A DNA stretch of 64,000 nucleotides from Capilliphycus salinus (lineage in GTDB: Bacteria > Cyanobacteriota > Cyanobacteriia > Cyanobacteriales > Microcoleaceae), in the NCBI RefSeq assembly GCF_047276495.1, contig NZ_CP178543.1, positions 3,906,001-3,970,000 of the forward strand, read 5' to 3'. Positions within the stretch are counted from its first letter, which is position 1; each line of letters starts with the position of its first letter. The notes under the pieces were generated by a model. It saw nothing but the letters and a program-made list of their open reading frames with translations. It was not told the DNA's origin and searched no databases. This document shows positions 9,057-17,719 of this stretch, piece after piece. The translations under genes were made by a program, and so were the position numbers.

Positions 9057-9194
9057 GTAGGGGCGGGTTCTGTGTAAATCTATATCTTCTCATGCAAAAC
9101 TGTTATAAACCCGCCCCGCCCTACCAAATATCCGGGCGGGTTTATATTAGTTATCGGCTAGGATTTGAGCAATTAATTCCGAACCCGCCCCTAC
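9057..9194. repeat. Two constant-end repeats in opposite orientation plus a fragment
   Basis: One full copy runs 9057-9116 on the plus strand and another 9134-9194 on the minus strand, 60 and 61 bp with different cores. A truncated left end (GTAGGGGCGG) lies at 9019-9028. The pair fills the space between convergent genes, where their GC-rich ends could act as a bidirectional terminator. Confidence 0.8.
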
Positions 9195-9208
9195 AATCTG
9201 GTTTTTTA

Positions 9209-10375
9209 CTAAGGCTTCAAAACAACCTTAATACAATTATCTTTCTTATGTTTAAAAATCTCGTAGCCGCGAGAAGCATCTTCCAAATTGAGACGATGAG
9301 TAATCACAAAAGAAGGATCAATATCGCCGTTTTGAATCCGTTCCATCAAAGGACGTAAATAACGATGAACGTGAGTCTGTCCCGATTTTAGCGTTAAAGC
9401 TTTATTAACAACAGCACCCATCGGCATTTTATCAACAAAACCACCATAAACACCGGGAATAGAAACCGTTCCGCCCTTCCGACAAGCAACGATCGCCTGT
9501 CGCAACGCATGGGGTCGTCCCGTTTCCAGACGAACCGCCTGTTTCACCTTATCAACCACCCCCATCGCATCCATCCCGTGCGACTCCATACCCACCGCTT
9601 CAATACAGCGGTCGGGGCCGCGTCCGCCGGTCATTTCCTTCAGCGCAACTCCGGCGTCCACTTCTTCAAAATTGATAATTTCGGCGCCGGCCTTTTCGGC
9701 CAATTGTAACCGTTCCGGGACGCGATCGATAGCGATCACCCGTGCCGCCCCCAACATGAAAGCGCTGCGAATGGCAAACTGTCCAACGGGACCGCATCCC
9801 CAAACCGCCACCGTATCCCCCGGTTCAATATCGCAATTTTCCGCCGCCATGTAGCCCGTCGGAAAGATATCGGTTAAAAACAGAACTTGTTCGTCGGTCA
9901 AGCCATCGGCCACCTTCATCGGGCCAACATCCGCAAACGGTACCCGGGCATATTCGGCCTGTCCACCCGCATAACCGCCCAACAGATGAGAATACCCAAA
10001 TAAACCCGAAGGAGAATGACCGTACATTTTCTCAACCAACCCACTATTCGGGTTAGAATTATCGCAGAGCGACCATAAATCCCGCTTACAAAAGAAACAA
10101 TTTCCGCAAGAAATCGTAAACGGCACAACAACGCGATCGCCAACCTTCAGCTTTTTAACACCAGGGCCGACTTCCACCACTTCTCCCATAAATTCATGGC
10201 CTAAAATATCCCCGGATTTCATTGTCGGAATATAACCATCATAAAGGTGCAAATCTGAACCACAAATAGCTGTAGAAGTAATTTTAATAATCGCATCACC
10301 GGGATTTAAAATTTTAGGGTCGGGAACCGTATCAACCCGCACATCATGGGAACCGTGCCAACAAACTGCTTTCAT
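9209..10375 (-). CDS. Zinc-dependent alcohol dehydrogenase (formaldehyde dehydrogenase-like MDR)
   Basis: A 388-residue medium-chain dehydrogenase. Catalytic zinc ligands are in AICGSDLHLYDG (Cys38) and GHEFMGEV; the structural zinc lobe is CGNCFFCKRDLWSLC near residues 90-104. The NAD(P)-binding Rossmann motif is VAVWGCGPVGQFA, followed by AIDRVPERLQLAEKAGAE. It resembles the glutathione-independent formaldehyde/S-(hydroxymethyl) dehydrogenase subgroup, which has an extra loop after the cofactor motif. Substrate is uncertain. Single-gene unit transcribed leftwards. Confidence 0.9.
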   Translation of the reverse strand: MKAVCWHGSHDVRVDTVPDPKILNPGDAIIKITSTAICGSDLHLYDGYIPTMKSGDILGHEFMGEVVEVGPGVKKLKVGDRVVVPFTISCGNCFFCKRDLWSLCDNSNPNSGLVEKMYGHSPSGLFGYSHLLGGYAGGQAEYARVPFADVGPMKVADGLTDEQVLFLTDIFPTGYMAAENCDIEPGDTVAVWGCGPVGQFAIRSAFMLGAARVIAIDRVPERLQLAEKAGAEIINFEEVDAGVALKEMTGGRGPDRCIEAVGMESHGMDAMGVVDKVKQAVRLETGRPHALRQAIVACRKGGTVSIPGVYGGFVDKMPMGAVVNKALTLKSGQTHVHRYLRPLMERIQNGDIDPSFVITHRLNLEDASRGYEIFKHKKDNCIKVVLKP

Positions 10376-10428
10376 ACTTTTTTGTCTCCGTAACTGTTGA
10401 TTAATCTTTTGGTTTTGTCGCGTCTAAA

Positions 10429-10487
10429 GGGCGGGTTGATGTCAGTTATTTTGTCGGTAACATCCATCATTGAGAACCCGCCCCTAC
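10429..10487 (-). repeat. Constant-end repeat, copy 5 (59 bp)
   Basis: On the minus strand it starts GTAGGGGCGGGTTC and ends ATCAACCCGCCC. It sits in the 197-base gap upstream of the dehydrogenase and downstream of the SRPBCC gene. Confidence 0.8.
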
Positions 10488-10572
10488 AGGAATGATGAGG
10501 TATAAAATCCCTCTCAATTTCCCTGCTGTAGCTTTATTTTTTGGACTTTAAATCAAACAAAAAATGAATTGA

Positions 10573-11385
10573 CTAGCCTTGCGGTTGCCCTTCTGTAGTG
10601 GCAAATTCTCCCGCTTCCATCAGTTGTTTAAAACGACTCAACATCTGACCCAATTGTTGTTCGGGTTCGGTACCGAATAACTTGGCAATATTCGCCGTCA
10701 TAGCGCCGCCAGGGGTACTGTATTCCATCACCACTTTAACTTCGGTTCCCCGTCCGCCGCTTGCGGGACGAAACCGGACAAACCCCGACTGATCGATGTC
10801 CGCATTCTCAACCGAAGTCCAAGCGATCAACTCGTTGGGGCGATCCTGAACGACGATCGCATCCCATTCTACAGCCTTATCCACAACGGGGGTTTTGGCC
10901 ACCCAGTGGGAGCGCTGTTGGTCGTAAACCGTCACCGACTCCAGATAATCTGCTAAATTCGGTAAATTCTCGAAATTGCGCCAGTAGTTGTAAAGTTCTT
11001 CGGGCGACTTGTCTATGGTTACGGTTTTCTCTGCGGTAATGCGCTGGTCTTTGCTGGCTTCTGCCGCCTCGCCGAGTTTCTGCTGAACCTGCTGGACGGT
11101 GCTTTGATTTTTCACGCCTTGATAGATCAAACCGCCCCCAACTAATGAGGTTAGTATGCCGCGAAGCGATCGCTGTTTTAAACCCATTAATACGAGTGCG
11201 CCCCCGCCGAGAAGGGAAGCCCAACGTTCGATATCGCCCGCTTCATTTTCGGTCGTTTGATTGGCGCTCGTTTGATTGGCGCTCGTTTGATTTCCGACCG
11301 TTTGATTTCCGGTCGTTTGATTTGCGATCGTTTGATTTTCGGTTTCGCGCTGAACGCCGTCACCATCAATTATTATCTTTTCCAT
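10573..11385 (-). CDS. SRPBCC polyketide cyclase/dehydrase-type membrane protein with N-terminal NQT repeats
   Basis: 270 residues in three parts. Residues 16-50 are tandem five-residue repeats of the form NQTxx, encoded by 15-bp DNA repeats. A hydrophobic hairpin (WASLLGGGALVLMGLKQR, GILTSLVGGGLIYQGV) resembles DUF2892/YgaP-type membrane segments. Residues 115-260 form an SRPBCC ligand-binding domain starting ITAEKTVTIDKSPEELYNYW, like bacterial cyclase/dehydrase proteins. Such proteins bind hydrophobic ligands; the function here is unknown. The repeats may vary in number between strains. Confidence 0.75.
   Translation of the reverse strand: MEKIIIDGDGVQRETENQTIANQTTGNQTVGNQTSANQTSANQTTENEAGDIERWASLLGGGALVLMGLKQRSLRGILTSLVGGGLIYQGVKNQSTVQQVQQKLGEAAEASKDQRITAEKTVTIDKSPEELYNYWRNFENLPNLADYLESVTVYDQQRSHWVAKTPVVDKAVEWDAIVVQDRPNELIAWTSVENADIDQSGFVRFRPASGGRGTEVKVVMEYSTPGGAMTANIAKLFGTEPEQQLGQMLSRFKQLMEAGEFATTEGQPQG
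11246..11345. repeat. 15-bp tandem repeats encoding NQTxx
   Basis: About six imperfect copies of a 15-base unit containing CGTTTGATT occur in tandem inside the SRPBCC gene. Because 15 is a multiple of three, changes in copy number keep the frame. Confidence 0.75.
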
Positions 11386-11674
11386 CTCATTTATCTTTAA
11401 CCCTGTTTTATGTATCTGATTTTCAGCATATAAAACTCAACTGCGAATGCAATCACCCATATGGTAGAAACACAGGAAAATACAACTCTACTCGTCCTCG
11501 GGTTGAGCAATTGCTGAACTATTCTTCTCTCAAAAATAGATAGTCCTATCTTGGGGGGGATGTTAACTTGTTGCCAATCGAGTATGAGTAATAAAGGTTG
11601 GGAAGTAGTAATATCATGTTCGATGAATTCATTAGAATTTTTTAATGGGCGGGGATTTTCACCGAATCCGTCAT

Positions 11675-11734
11675 GTAGGGGCGGGTTCGGAATTCATTGA
11701 TGTTTTCTCACAGACAACTTATATAAACCCGCCC
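11675..11734 (+). repeat. Constant-end repeat, copy 6 (60 bp)
   Basis: It begins GTAGGGGCGGGTTC and ends ATAAACCCGCCC. Its core starts GGAATT, as does the copy at 9134-9194. It lies 60 bases before the AI-2E transporter gene. No further copy was seen to the right of it in the window. Confidence 0.8.
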
Positions 11735-11796
11735 CTCAGCAATGGTATTAGCGCTTTGCGATCCGCTCAACAAATTAAGAAAATATTGTCCTAGCC

Positions 11797-12852
11797 ATGC
11801 AAATTTCCGGCACAACAACGAAAACGTTAATGGCGATTATTGCTACAATTTTAGTTGTGGCTGCGCTGCAAGCCACCCGATCAATTTCTATGCCTTTGGC
11901 GTTTGCGTTTTTTATTGCTGTTTTGGTTTATCCTTTGCAAGCATGGCTACAACGTCGTTTACCCCGATGGTTAAGTTTAATTTTGGTGCTGCTATTACTC
12001 CTGGCATTTCTGGGGGTGGCGGTTGGCGCTTTAACGCTGAGTGCAGAAATTATTGAACCGAAAATTCCTCAATATATTGATCGCTTACAACAAATGGGAG
12101 AAACTTTGCGATCGTGGGCGCAGACGCGAAGTATACCCGTCCCCCAGTTTAACGCCCAAGATGGAATTAATCAAGTCACGAAGCAGGCAATTGGCGGCAT
12201 AAAGACTTTGTTATCAGCCGCGAGTTTGTTTATCTTAATTGTATCTTTGCTCGTCTTGTTATTGTTGGAAGTTAATCAATATCAGGAAAAGGTTAAACAG
12301 GCTTTTCCCTCCCGATCTAGTTATCGAATTATTGACGCGGTTAGTAATACCAGCGAAAAGCTGCGACGATATTTGTTAGTGATGACATTTACCTGTTTTT
12401 TGACGGGAATTTTAACCTCAAGCTGGTGTTTTATTTTAGGGGTTGATTTGGCTTTTGTTTGGGGATTAGTTGCTTTTGTACTTAACTATGTACCCACTTT
12501 AGGATCGATTATTGCGGTGATTCCTCCGACGTTGGTTGCTTTGATTTTTCAAGGGGTTCCTCGCGGAATTGCAACTTTGTTAGGATTGGCGGTTATACAG
12601 ACAATTTTGGGTAACTTTATCGATCCTCGCTTGCAAGGAAAAACGCTACAGTTATCGCCTTTTGTTGCTTTAATTTCTATCGTATTTTGGGGATGGGTTT
12701 GGGGAATTCCCGGCGCAATTTTGGGCGTACCCATGACCATTTCAATTGTCTTGATGTGTCGGGAGTTTAAAACAACTCGCGGCGTGGCTATTCTGTTAGG
12801 TGAGGTTGAAGAATCACCGGACAACAAGCCGACTGAAAACTCCTTCAAATAA
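11797..12852 (+). CDS. AI-2E family transporter (PerM/TqsA-type)
   Basis: A 351-residue inner-membrane protein with the usual pattern of 7-8 spans: three near the N-terminus (residues 9-85), a soluble mid-region (residues 85-140), then spans at about 145-165, 205-260 and 275-330. Conserved stretches include FALNYVPTLGSIIAVIPP and the C-terminal LQLSPFVALISIVFWGWVWGIPGAILGVPMT (in two parts of one motif). Family members export small molecules such as autoinducer-2 or act as Na+/H+ antiporters; the substrate here is not known. Confidence 0.88.
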   Translation: MQISGTTTKTLMAIIATILVVAALQATRSISMPLAFAFFIAVLVYPLQAWLQRRLPRWLSLILVLLLLLAFLGVAVGALTLSAEIIEPKIPQYIDRLQQMGETLRSWAQTRSIPVPQFNAQDGINQVTKQAIGGIKTLLSAASLFILIVSLLVLLLLEVNQYQEKVKQAFPSRSSYRIIDAVSNTSEKLRRYLLVMTFTCFLTGILTSSWCFILGVDLAFVWGLVAFVLNYVPTLGSIIAVIPPTLVALIFQGVPRGIATLLGLAVIQTILGNFIDPRLQGKTLQLSPFVALISIVFWGWVWGIPGAILGVPMTISIVLMCREFKTTRGVAILLGEVEESPDNKPTENSFK

Positions 12853-12976
12853 GCATATATAGAAATTAAAAATGATTGGTTAAAAATATAAAAACAGATA
12901 AAAATTATGATAAGATTTTACCCAAGAGTGCCTTTTGATATCGGGCGGTTTTCAATTTTTAGAGGTGCCGTTAGAT

Positions 12977-13012
12977 TAAAAACCCGGCTTCTCAATAGAA
13001 ACCGGGTTTTTG
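12977..13012. terminator. AAACCCGG hairpin, likely bidirectional terminator
   Basis: AAAAACCCGGCTTCT and AGAAACCGGGTTTTT form a long stem with A/T tails on both sides, between the convergent AI-2E and DUF4112 genes. A closely related palindrome occurs at 30607-30643 and is the core of the 87-bp array at 18782. Confidence 0.7.
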
Positions 13013-13121
13013 GGATTTACCCGATCGCAAGCGGCGCCATAACATTTTTATACACAACTCAAATCGGATTGCTAGATTTAGCATTCAATCCGAGCGATCG
13101 CCAAATTTTTTACAATAACTT

Positions 13122-13646
13122 TTAACCCGTCAACAAACCTCTCAAAACTTGATAAATCAAAGTCAACATCGTAATTCCCACAACCGAAATTAGCAAAATA
13201 AACAACATTAACCCGCCCACCAAAATAATCACAAATAACCGATCCGCTTTCTGTCCCATTTCAGGCGCGTTAACATGGGCTTCCAACAGATCCACATTTT
13301 TGACATTGGCTTTCCAAGCCACATCAAAAACATCCCCCAACACCGGTACCGTTCCCACCAACGTTTCAGTCGCAATATTAGAAGCCATGCGAACTAGCGT
13401 TTCTTTGGGAACTCCCAGTTGAAAAGCACGCAAGATAATGTAAGCTGAAAACAGACCCCCGAGCAAATCCCCACCACCCGGTATCAGTCCAATAATCGGA
13501 TCGAGACCTATACCGTAAGTCGTACCCGGAACTCGAATCGCATTATCAAGAATATTGCTGTATTGGCGCAATTGTCGGACTAGAGAGGCTTTGGACGGAT
13601 CGTCCTTGGCGGGAATAGAGCGTTTAGGAGAGGATTTCTGATTCAT
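13122..13646 (-). CDS. DUF4112 membrane protein
   Basis: A 174-residue protein with a basic N-terminus and the DUF4112 core: LDNAIRVPGTTYGIGLDPIIG, LIPGGGDLLGGLFSAYII, and TVPVLGDVFDVAWKANVKNV. A C-terminal membrane span (LFVIILVGGLMLFILLISVVG) follows. Function of the family is not established. It is transcribed towards the AI-2E gene and separated from it by a hairpin. Confidence 0.85.
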   Translation of the reverse strand: MNQKSSPKRSIPAKDDPSKASLVRQLRQYSNILDNAIRVPGTTYGIGLDPIIGLIPGGGDLLGGLFSAYIILRAFQLGVPKETLVRMASNIATETLVGTVPVLGDVFDVAWKANVKNVDLLEAHVNAPEMGQKADRLFVIILVGGLMLFILLISVVGITMLTLIYQVLRGLLTG

Positions 13647-13799
13647 ATGAGTTGCAATTGTGAGAAATTCGACATTTTTGTATCAACTTATGTAACATAC
13701 AATTAATGATTTTCCATCAACTTAACTTCTAGCCAAGGTTAGAAGCTTTAGTTTTGATCTTGTTCATAAAATAAAACATTTAATTTATTTAAAACTGTC

Positions 13800-14576
13800 A
13801 TGGAGTGGATAGAAGTTTCTAAAAATTGGGTTTTGATTCCTCCCCGACCAAAAGCAATTGTCCACTTTTTGGGGGGAGCGTTTGTGGCGACCGCACCGCA
13901 AATCACCTACCGATGGCTATTAGAACAAATAGCACAACAAGGATACATCGTGATCGCCACCCCCTTTATCAATACCCTCAATCACGGGATTATGGCGAAA
14001 AAAGTGCTGTGGACCTTTGAGGATGGTTTAGAAGACTTGTACTCCAGTCGGCGTCTGCGTCAACGGGGTTTACCCATTTATGGAGTCGGGCATAGTATGG
14101 GGTGTAAACTTCATTTATTGATTGGTTCATTATTTCCCGTCAACCGAGCGGGTAATATCTTGATATCCTTCAACAACTACGCCGCACGGGAGTCTATTCC
14201 GTTGGTTGAACAACTCTCCTCGATGATGGAGGTCGAATTTACCCCCTCACCAGGCCAAACCAACTTGATTGTACAGGAACGCTATCAAATTCGTCGCAAC
14301 CTTCTGATCAAATTTACCAAAGATACTATCGACCAAACCCTCATCCTCAATAAGATTTTGCAACGCCGCTTTCCGGGAATGGTTGCACTTCAGCAGTTGG
14401 GGGGAGATCACTTAACCCCAGTTAATCAAGATGTTAGCTGGTCGGTGGGGCAAACTAATACACCCTTTGATGCGATTAGTCAATGGATTAAACAAGAAAT
14501 TTACCGAGACTTATATCGATTAAAACAAGAAGTCTTGCACTGGCTCGACCCAATAGCCCAAGCCCAACAGAAATGA
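13800..14576 (+). CDS. DUF1350 family alpha/beta-hydrolase-like protein
   Basis: A 258-residue protein conserved in cyanobacteria and chloroplasts. It has an early AIVHFLGGAFVATAPQITYR strand-loop, a nucleophile-elbow-like GVGHSMGCKLH near residue 97, and a late GGDHLTPVNQ segment with His. This resembles an alpha/beta hydrolase with Ser in GHSMG, but substrate is unknown. It starts at the ATG at 13800 and converges with the anti-sigma kinase gene. Confidence 0.85.
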   Translation: MEWIEVSKNWVLIPPRPKAIVHFLGGAFVATAPQITYRWLLEQIAQQGYIVIATPFINTLNHGIMAKKVLWTFEDGLEDLYSSRRLRQRGLPIYGVGHSMGCKLHLLIGSLFPVNRAGNILISFNNYAARESIPLVEQLSSMMEVEFTPSPGQTNLIVQERYQIRRNLLIKFTKDTIDQTLILNKILQRRFPGMVALQQLGGDHLTPVNQDVSWSVGQTNTPFDAISQWIKQEIYRDLYRLKQEVLHWLDPIAQAQQK

Positions 14577-14602
14577 TCCTTACTCAATCAGATTTGCAAG
14601 TG

Positions 14603-15070
14603 CTATCCTGGATCGAGAGATTGGTAATTCTTAACGATCAATAGACAATTGCGACCATCCCGACAGGGTTCATAACTCAAGTAATCTGCAATATCGCGCA
14701 TCAGCTTCAAACCTCGGCCACCGCCTGAGGCTTTATCAATCTGAGGGGGCAGTTGTTTGAGTTTCTCGATTAAATTGAAGGGAGGGCCACAATCCCAAAC
14801 TCGAATTTCAATTTGGCTGTCGGAAACAGTAACCTCAATCTCAACCGTCACCTCTTGTAAAGGTAGGTTGCGATGAGCGTGACGAACAGCATTCGTAAAT
14901 GCTTCAGCCAACGCCAGTTGACAGCGAATCCATATCGAACTCGGAATCGAGGGATGCTGTAATCGAGCAAACCATGACAAAATATCGGATAAGGCATCAA
15001 GAGTATTGGGGGCTTGAAGCTGTGCCTTGCAGGGAAGAAGCAGCGGTTCGGAACCTGAAAATTCAATCAC
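14603..15070 (-). CDS. RsbW-type anti-sigma regulatory factor (HATPase_c_2)
   Basis: A 155-residue GHKL kinase domain. The N-box is LAEAFTNAVRHAH, the G1 box DCGPPF and the G2 box GGGRGLKLMRDIAD, all intact. Proteins of this kind bind a sigma factor or other target, and phosphorylate an STAS antagonist. The start appears to be GTG at 15070, as no good ATG precedes the domain. The adjacent divergent REC-RsbU gene and the STAS gene at 16575 complete a partner-switching set. Confidence 0.88.
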   Translation of the reverse strand: MIEFSGSEPLLLPCKAQLQAPNTLDALSDILSWFARLQHPSIPSSIWIRCQLALAEAFTNAVRHAHRNLPLQEVTVEIEVTVSDSQIEIRVWDCGPPFNLIEKLKQLPPQIDKASGGGRGLKLMRDIADYLSYEPCRDGRNCLLIVKNYQSLDPG

Positions 15071-15253
15071 ACTTAGTATGTATGAGAACCTACATCTACG
15101 ATCAATTTAACACGACCGATAACTGATGCCACAATTAGTTAGCCAACTCGGTGAGAGGGGTTATACGCTTTGGACTATACTCTATTTAAGCTAAGGATTG
15201 ACTCAAACTCTTGTTGCTGCACCCACCCCTCGCAAATCTATACCTGAGCGTCC

Positions 15254-16396
15254 ATGTTTAAAATTTTGGTGATTGATGATGACACGGTCATTCGGGAACT
15301 GTTAAGGAGAACTCTCAAAAGGCAGGGTTATGATGTTTCGGTCGCCAGTAATGGTGAGGAAGGCATCGAAAAGGCTCAACTCTTACGTCCCGCTTTGATT
15401 ATTTGTGATTGGATTATGCCCCGCTTGAGCGGTATTGAGGTCTGTCGTCAGGTGAAAGCCAATCCTGAACTCTCGACCACTCAATTCTTTCTGCTGACCT
15501 CTCTCGGGTCTATTTCTGACCGGGTTAACGGTCTCGATGCCGGCGCCGATGATTTCATTTCTAAACCCATTGAAATGAACGAGTTGTACGCCAGAGTCAG
15601 GGCGGGGTTGCGCTTGCATCAACTTAGTCAAGATTTGCAAACTCAAAAGCAACTTTTAGAAGCGGAGTTGGCAGAAGCGGCCGAATATGTCCAATCTTTG
15701 CTTCCCGAACCCACTTTAACCCCGTTAAAGATTGAAGCCAAGTTTATTCCTTCCCGTCAACTTGGCGGAGATTGTTTTGACTATTGTTGGTTAGATTCCG
15801 AATATTTATCGATTTATTTAATGGATACGGCCGGACATGGTTTGAGGGCAACTTTGCCTTCGATTTCGGTTTTAAATTTATTGCGATCGCGTACACTTCC
15901 CAATATTGATTATTACCAACCGAGCGATGTTTTAAAAGGGCTTAATAGTACCTTTCAAATGTCCTATCAAAATGACAAATATTTTACCATTTGGTATGGG
16001 GTTTATAACCGAGTTACCCGTCAACTGACCTACGCCAGCGCCGGTCATCCTCCGGCGATTTTGGTTTCCGGTCGAGAGCAAAATAATCTCCAAGTTCAAC
16101 GCTTAAAAACCCCAGGAATGCCCGTGGGAATGTTTCTAGAAGCTGAATATATTGATGAAAGTTGCGAAATTAAAAATTCGAGCGATTTATTTATCTTTAG
16201 CGATGGAGTTTATGAAATTCATCTGCCCGATGGTTCCCTGTGGGGGCTAGATGCTTTTATCCGTCTTCTCACGGACTCCAATCGAGATCCTCGGGCTTCC
16301 TCTCACCTCGATGCTATTTTTAATTCTATTAAAACCTTAAATTCCGGCAATCCTTTTGAGGATGACTTTTCTTTACTAAAAATTCACTTTGACTAA
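15254..16396 (+). CDS. Response regulator with PP2C/SpoIIE (RsbU-type) phosphatase
   Basis: 380 residues: a REC domain (residues 1-120) with acidic pocket IDDD, phospho-acceptor Asp in IICDWIMPRLSG and Lys in FISKPIE; a coiled linker (QLSQDLQTQKQLLEAELAEA); then a SpoIIE-type PP2C domain from about residue 150 with LGGDCFDYCWL, LMDTAGHGLRA, YASAGHPPAIL and FIFSDGVYE. Such proteins dephosphorylate STAS antagonists when the REC domain is phosphorylated. It is divergent from the RsbW-like gene. Confidence 0.92.
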   Translation: MFKILVIDDDTVIRELLRRTLKRQGYDVSVASNGEEGIEKAQLLRPALIICDWIMPRLSGIEVCRQVKANPELSTTQFFLLTSLGSISDRVNGLDAGADDFISKPIEMNELYARVRAGLRLHQLSQDLQTQKQLLEAELAEAAEYVQSLLPEPTLTPLKIEAKFIPSRQLGGDCFDYCWLDSEYLSIYLMDTAGHGLRATLPSISVLNLLRSRTLPNIDYYQPSDVLKGLNSTFQMSYQNDKYFTIWYGVYNRVTRQLTYASAGHPPAILVSGREQNNLQVQRLKTPGMPVGMFLEAEYIDESCEIKNSSDLFIFSDGVYEIHLPDGSLWGLDAFIRLLTDSNRDPRASSHLDAIFNSIKTLNSGNPFEDDFSLLKIHFD

Positions 16397-16574
16397 ATCC
16401 ATATCCCTCAATTCTCCGCAACGTCTCCCGCTTTTCGGGTAGATATTCAAGCTGAAAATCGAAAAATCAGATCGGGGAAGAACTCCCAAAAACGCCTAAC
16501 TTTTTAGCTGCGCGAACGCTCACCCAGATCAATGACAACAGCCAGAGTCTTCCCCTTCAGATTTGCCTCAAAAG

Positions 16575-16904
16575 TTAGCTACTTTGAGCAGCATACTTGC
16601 TTTCAAAATCTTCTCGATCCTTAAAAATCTCGAATACCTTATCCATACTGGTTAGCTCAAACAAAATTTTAATTTGCTCATTAATGGAGCAAACCATCAA
16701 CTTACCACCAGCCGCTCGAACTGTTTTCAGAGCCAAAACTAAAGCACCCAAACCTGAACTGTCCATAAAAGTGACACCTTCAAAATCTATCAGGATGATT
16801 TTGGCGCCTTGATCAACAAGATTGCTAATCTCTTGACGGAATTGACTTGCTTTCGTTCCGTCTAAAATGTTTTGGGGTTGAAGCACTCGAATATCAGAAC
16901 TCAT
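16575..16904 (-). CDS. Anti-sigma factor antagonist (STAS domain, RsbV-type)
   Basis: A 109-residue STAS protein. The phosphorylatable Ser lies in FMDSSGLGALVLAL near residue 50, preceded by IILIDFEGV. The kinase at 14603 would phosphorylate it and the phosphatase at 15254 would reset it. Three complementary parts within 2.3 kb, in alternating orientation, support a local partner-switching circuit. Confidence 0.92.
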   Translation of the reverse strand: MSSDIRVLQPQNILDGTKASQFRQEISNLVDQGAKIILIDFEGVTFMDSSGLGALVLALKTVRAAGGKLMVCSINEQIKILFELTSMDKVFEIFKDREDFESKYAAQSS

Positions 16905-17051
16905 AATTTATTAACAGTGAAGCCTCAAAATTGACTCGCCAGTTTCCGCTAGTATAGCCTTGAGATGAACTCATCGCCAAATTCTCAACTGGGCAACCCC
17001 TGGTTATCGGTTAAAAATTTGCCCTCAAAGGGTTTTTTCCGGGAAAATGAA

Positions 17052-17705
17052 CTACTGCCGATCTTCAGATCGCCCAATCACTTGAGCGCGATGGAGGAGT
17101 TGGCCTCGATATCGATAGCCCGTATAGCGCACCACAACAGTTTCCCCGGTTTTAGCGGTTCCTTCTAGAAGCTGGTGCATCTGCGGATTGTAAGGAACTT
17201 CCGAACCCACAGGTGCGATCGCTTCTACTCCCCATTGTTGCACAAGCCGTTCAATTGGACGCAACAAAGGCAACAATTTAATCGCCGGCAGTTTGGGACT
17301 CTGTTGCACTTTATCGACCGCTCTCGGCCATTGCAGCAACCAAGCCTCCAAAATCTCCAGACTGGAACGCTCAAACTCCTCTAAGAGCGACTCTCGCTGC
17401 TGTTTCATCTCGGTTTGCAAGCGTTCATACTCCTGTTGCAGTTCTTCCACAGAAGGCCCCGCAACCGGAGAACTCACCGACTCGGGAGCAAAGGTCGCCA
17501 ACAATTCGACCAAAGAAATATTCAGCCCTTGACTGATCTTGATCAATATCTCGACTCGCATTTGTCGGGCCAGTCCCCGCCGCAGCCGAATAATTTGCCA
17601 CTGAGAAACATCCGCTTTCAGACTCAAGTCCTGCACGGTAGAAAGCCCCGCCTGTTGCAATAGGCGGTGCAACTCGGGGCTATAGTCCAATGAAGATCGG
17701 TTCAT
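17052..17705 (-). CDS. XRE-type helix-turn-helix protein with GrpE-like C-terminus
   Basis: 217 residues. Residues 8-60 look like an HTH (LSTVQDLSLKADVSQWQIIRL, ILIKISQGLNISLVELL). Residues 80-115 are a Glu/Gln-rich coiled coil. Residues 155-212 resemble the GrpE beta domain: WGVEAIAPVGSEVPYNPQMHQLL, then GETVVVRYTGYRYRGQLLHRAQV. GrpE is the nucleotide exchange factor for DnaK, and its long coiled coil leads into exactly such a domain. The protein might link DnaK status with DNA binding. This is inference from layout. It lies 14 bases after dps. Confidence 0.7.
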   Translation of the reverse strand: MNRSSLDYSPELHRLLQQAGLSTVQDLSLKADVSQWQIIRLRRGLARQMRVEILIKISQGLNISLVELLATFAPESVSSPVAGPSVEELQQEYERLQTEMKQQRESLLEEFERSSLEILEAWLLQWPRAVDKVQQSPKLPAIKLLPLLRPIERLVQQWGVEAIAPVGSEVPYNPQMHQLLEGTAKTGETVVVRYTGYRYRGQLLHRAQVIGRSEDRQ

Positions 17706-17719
17706 TCACGCCATAGATG

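Noticed and set aside
4312..11734. Constant-end repeats as a scattered CRISPR-like array
   Set aside because: Copies are scattered, in both orientations, with paired ends; the cores are not flanked by direct repeats.
12907..13125. 72-codon plus-strand frame
   Set aside because: It runs through the AAACCCGG terminator hairpin and has no domain or ribosome-binding site.
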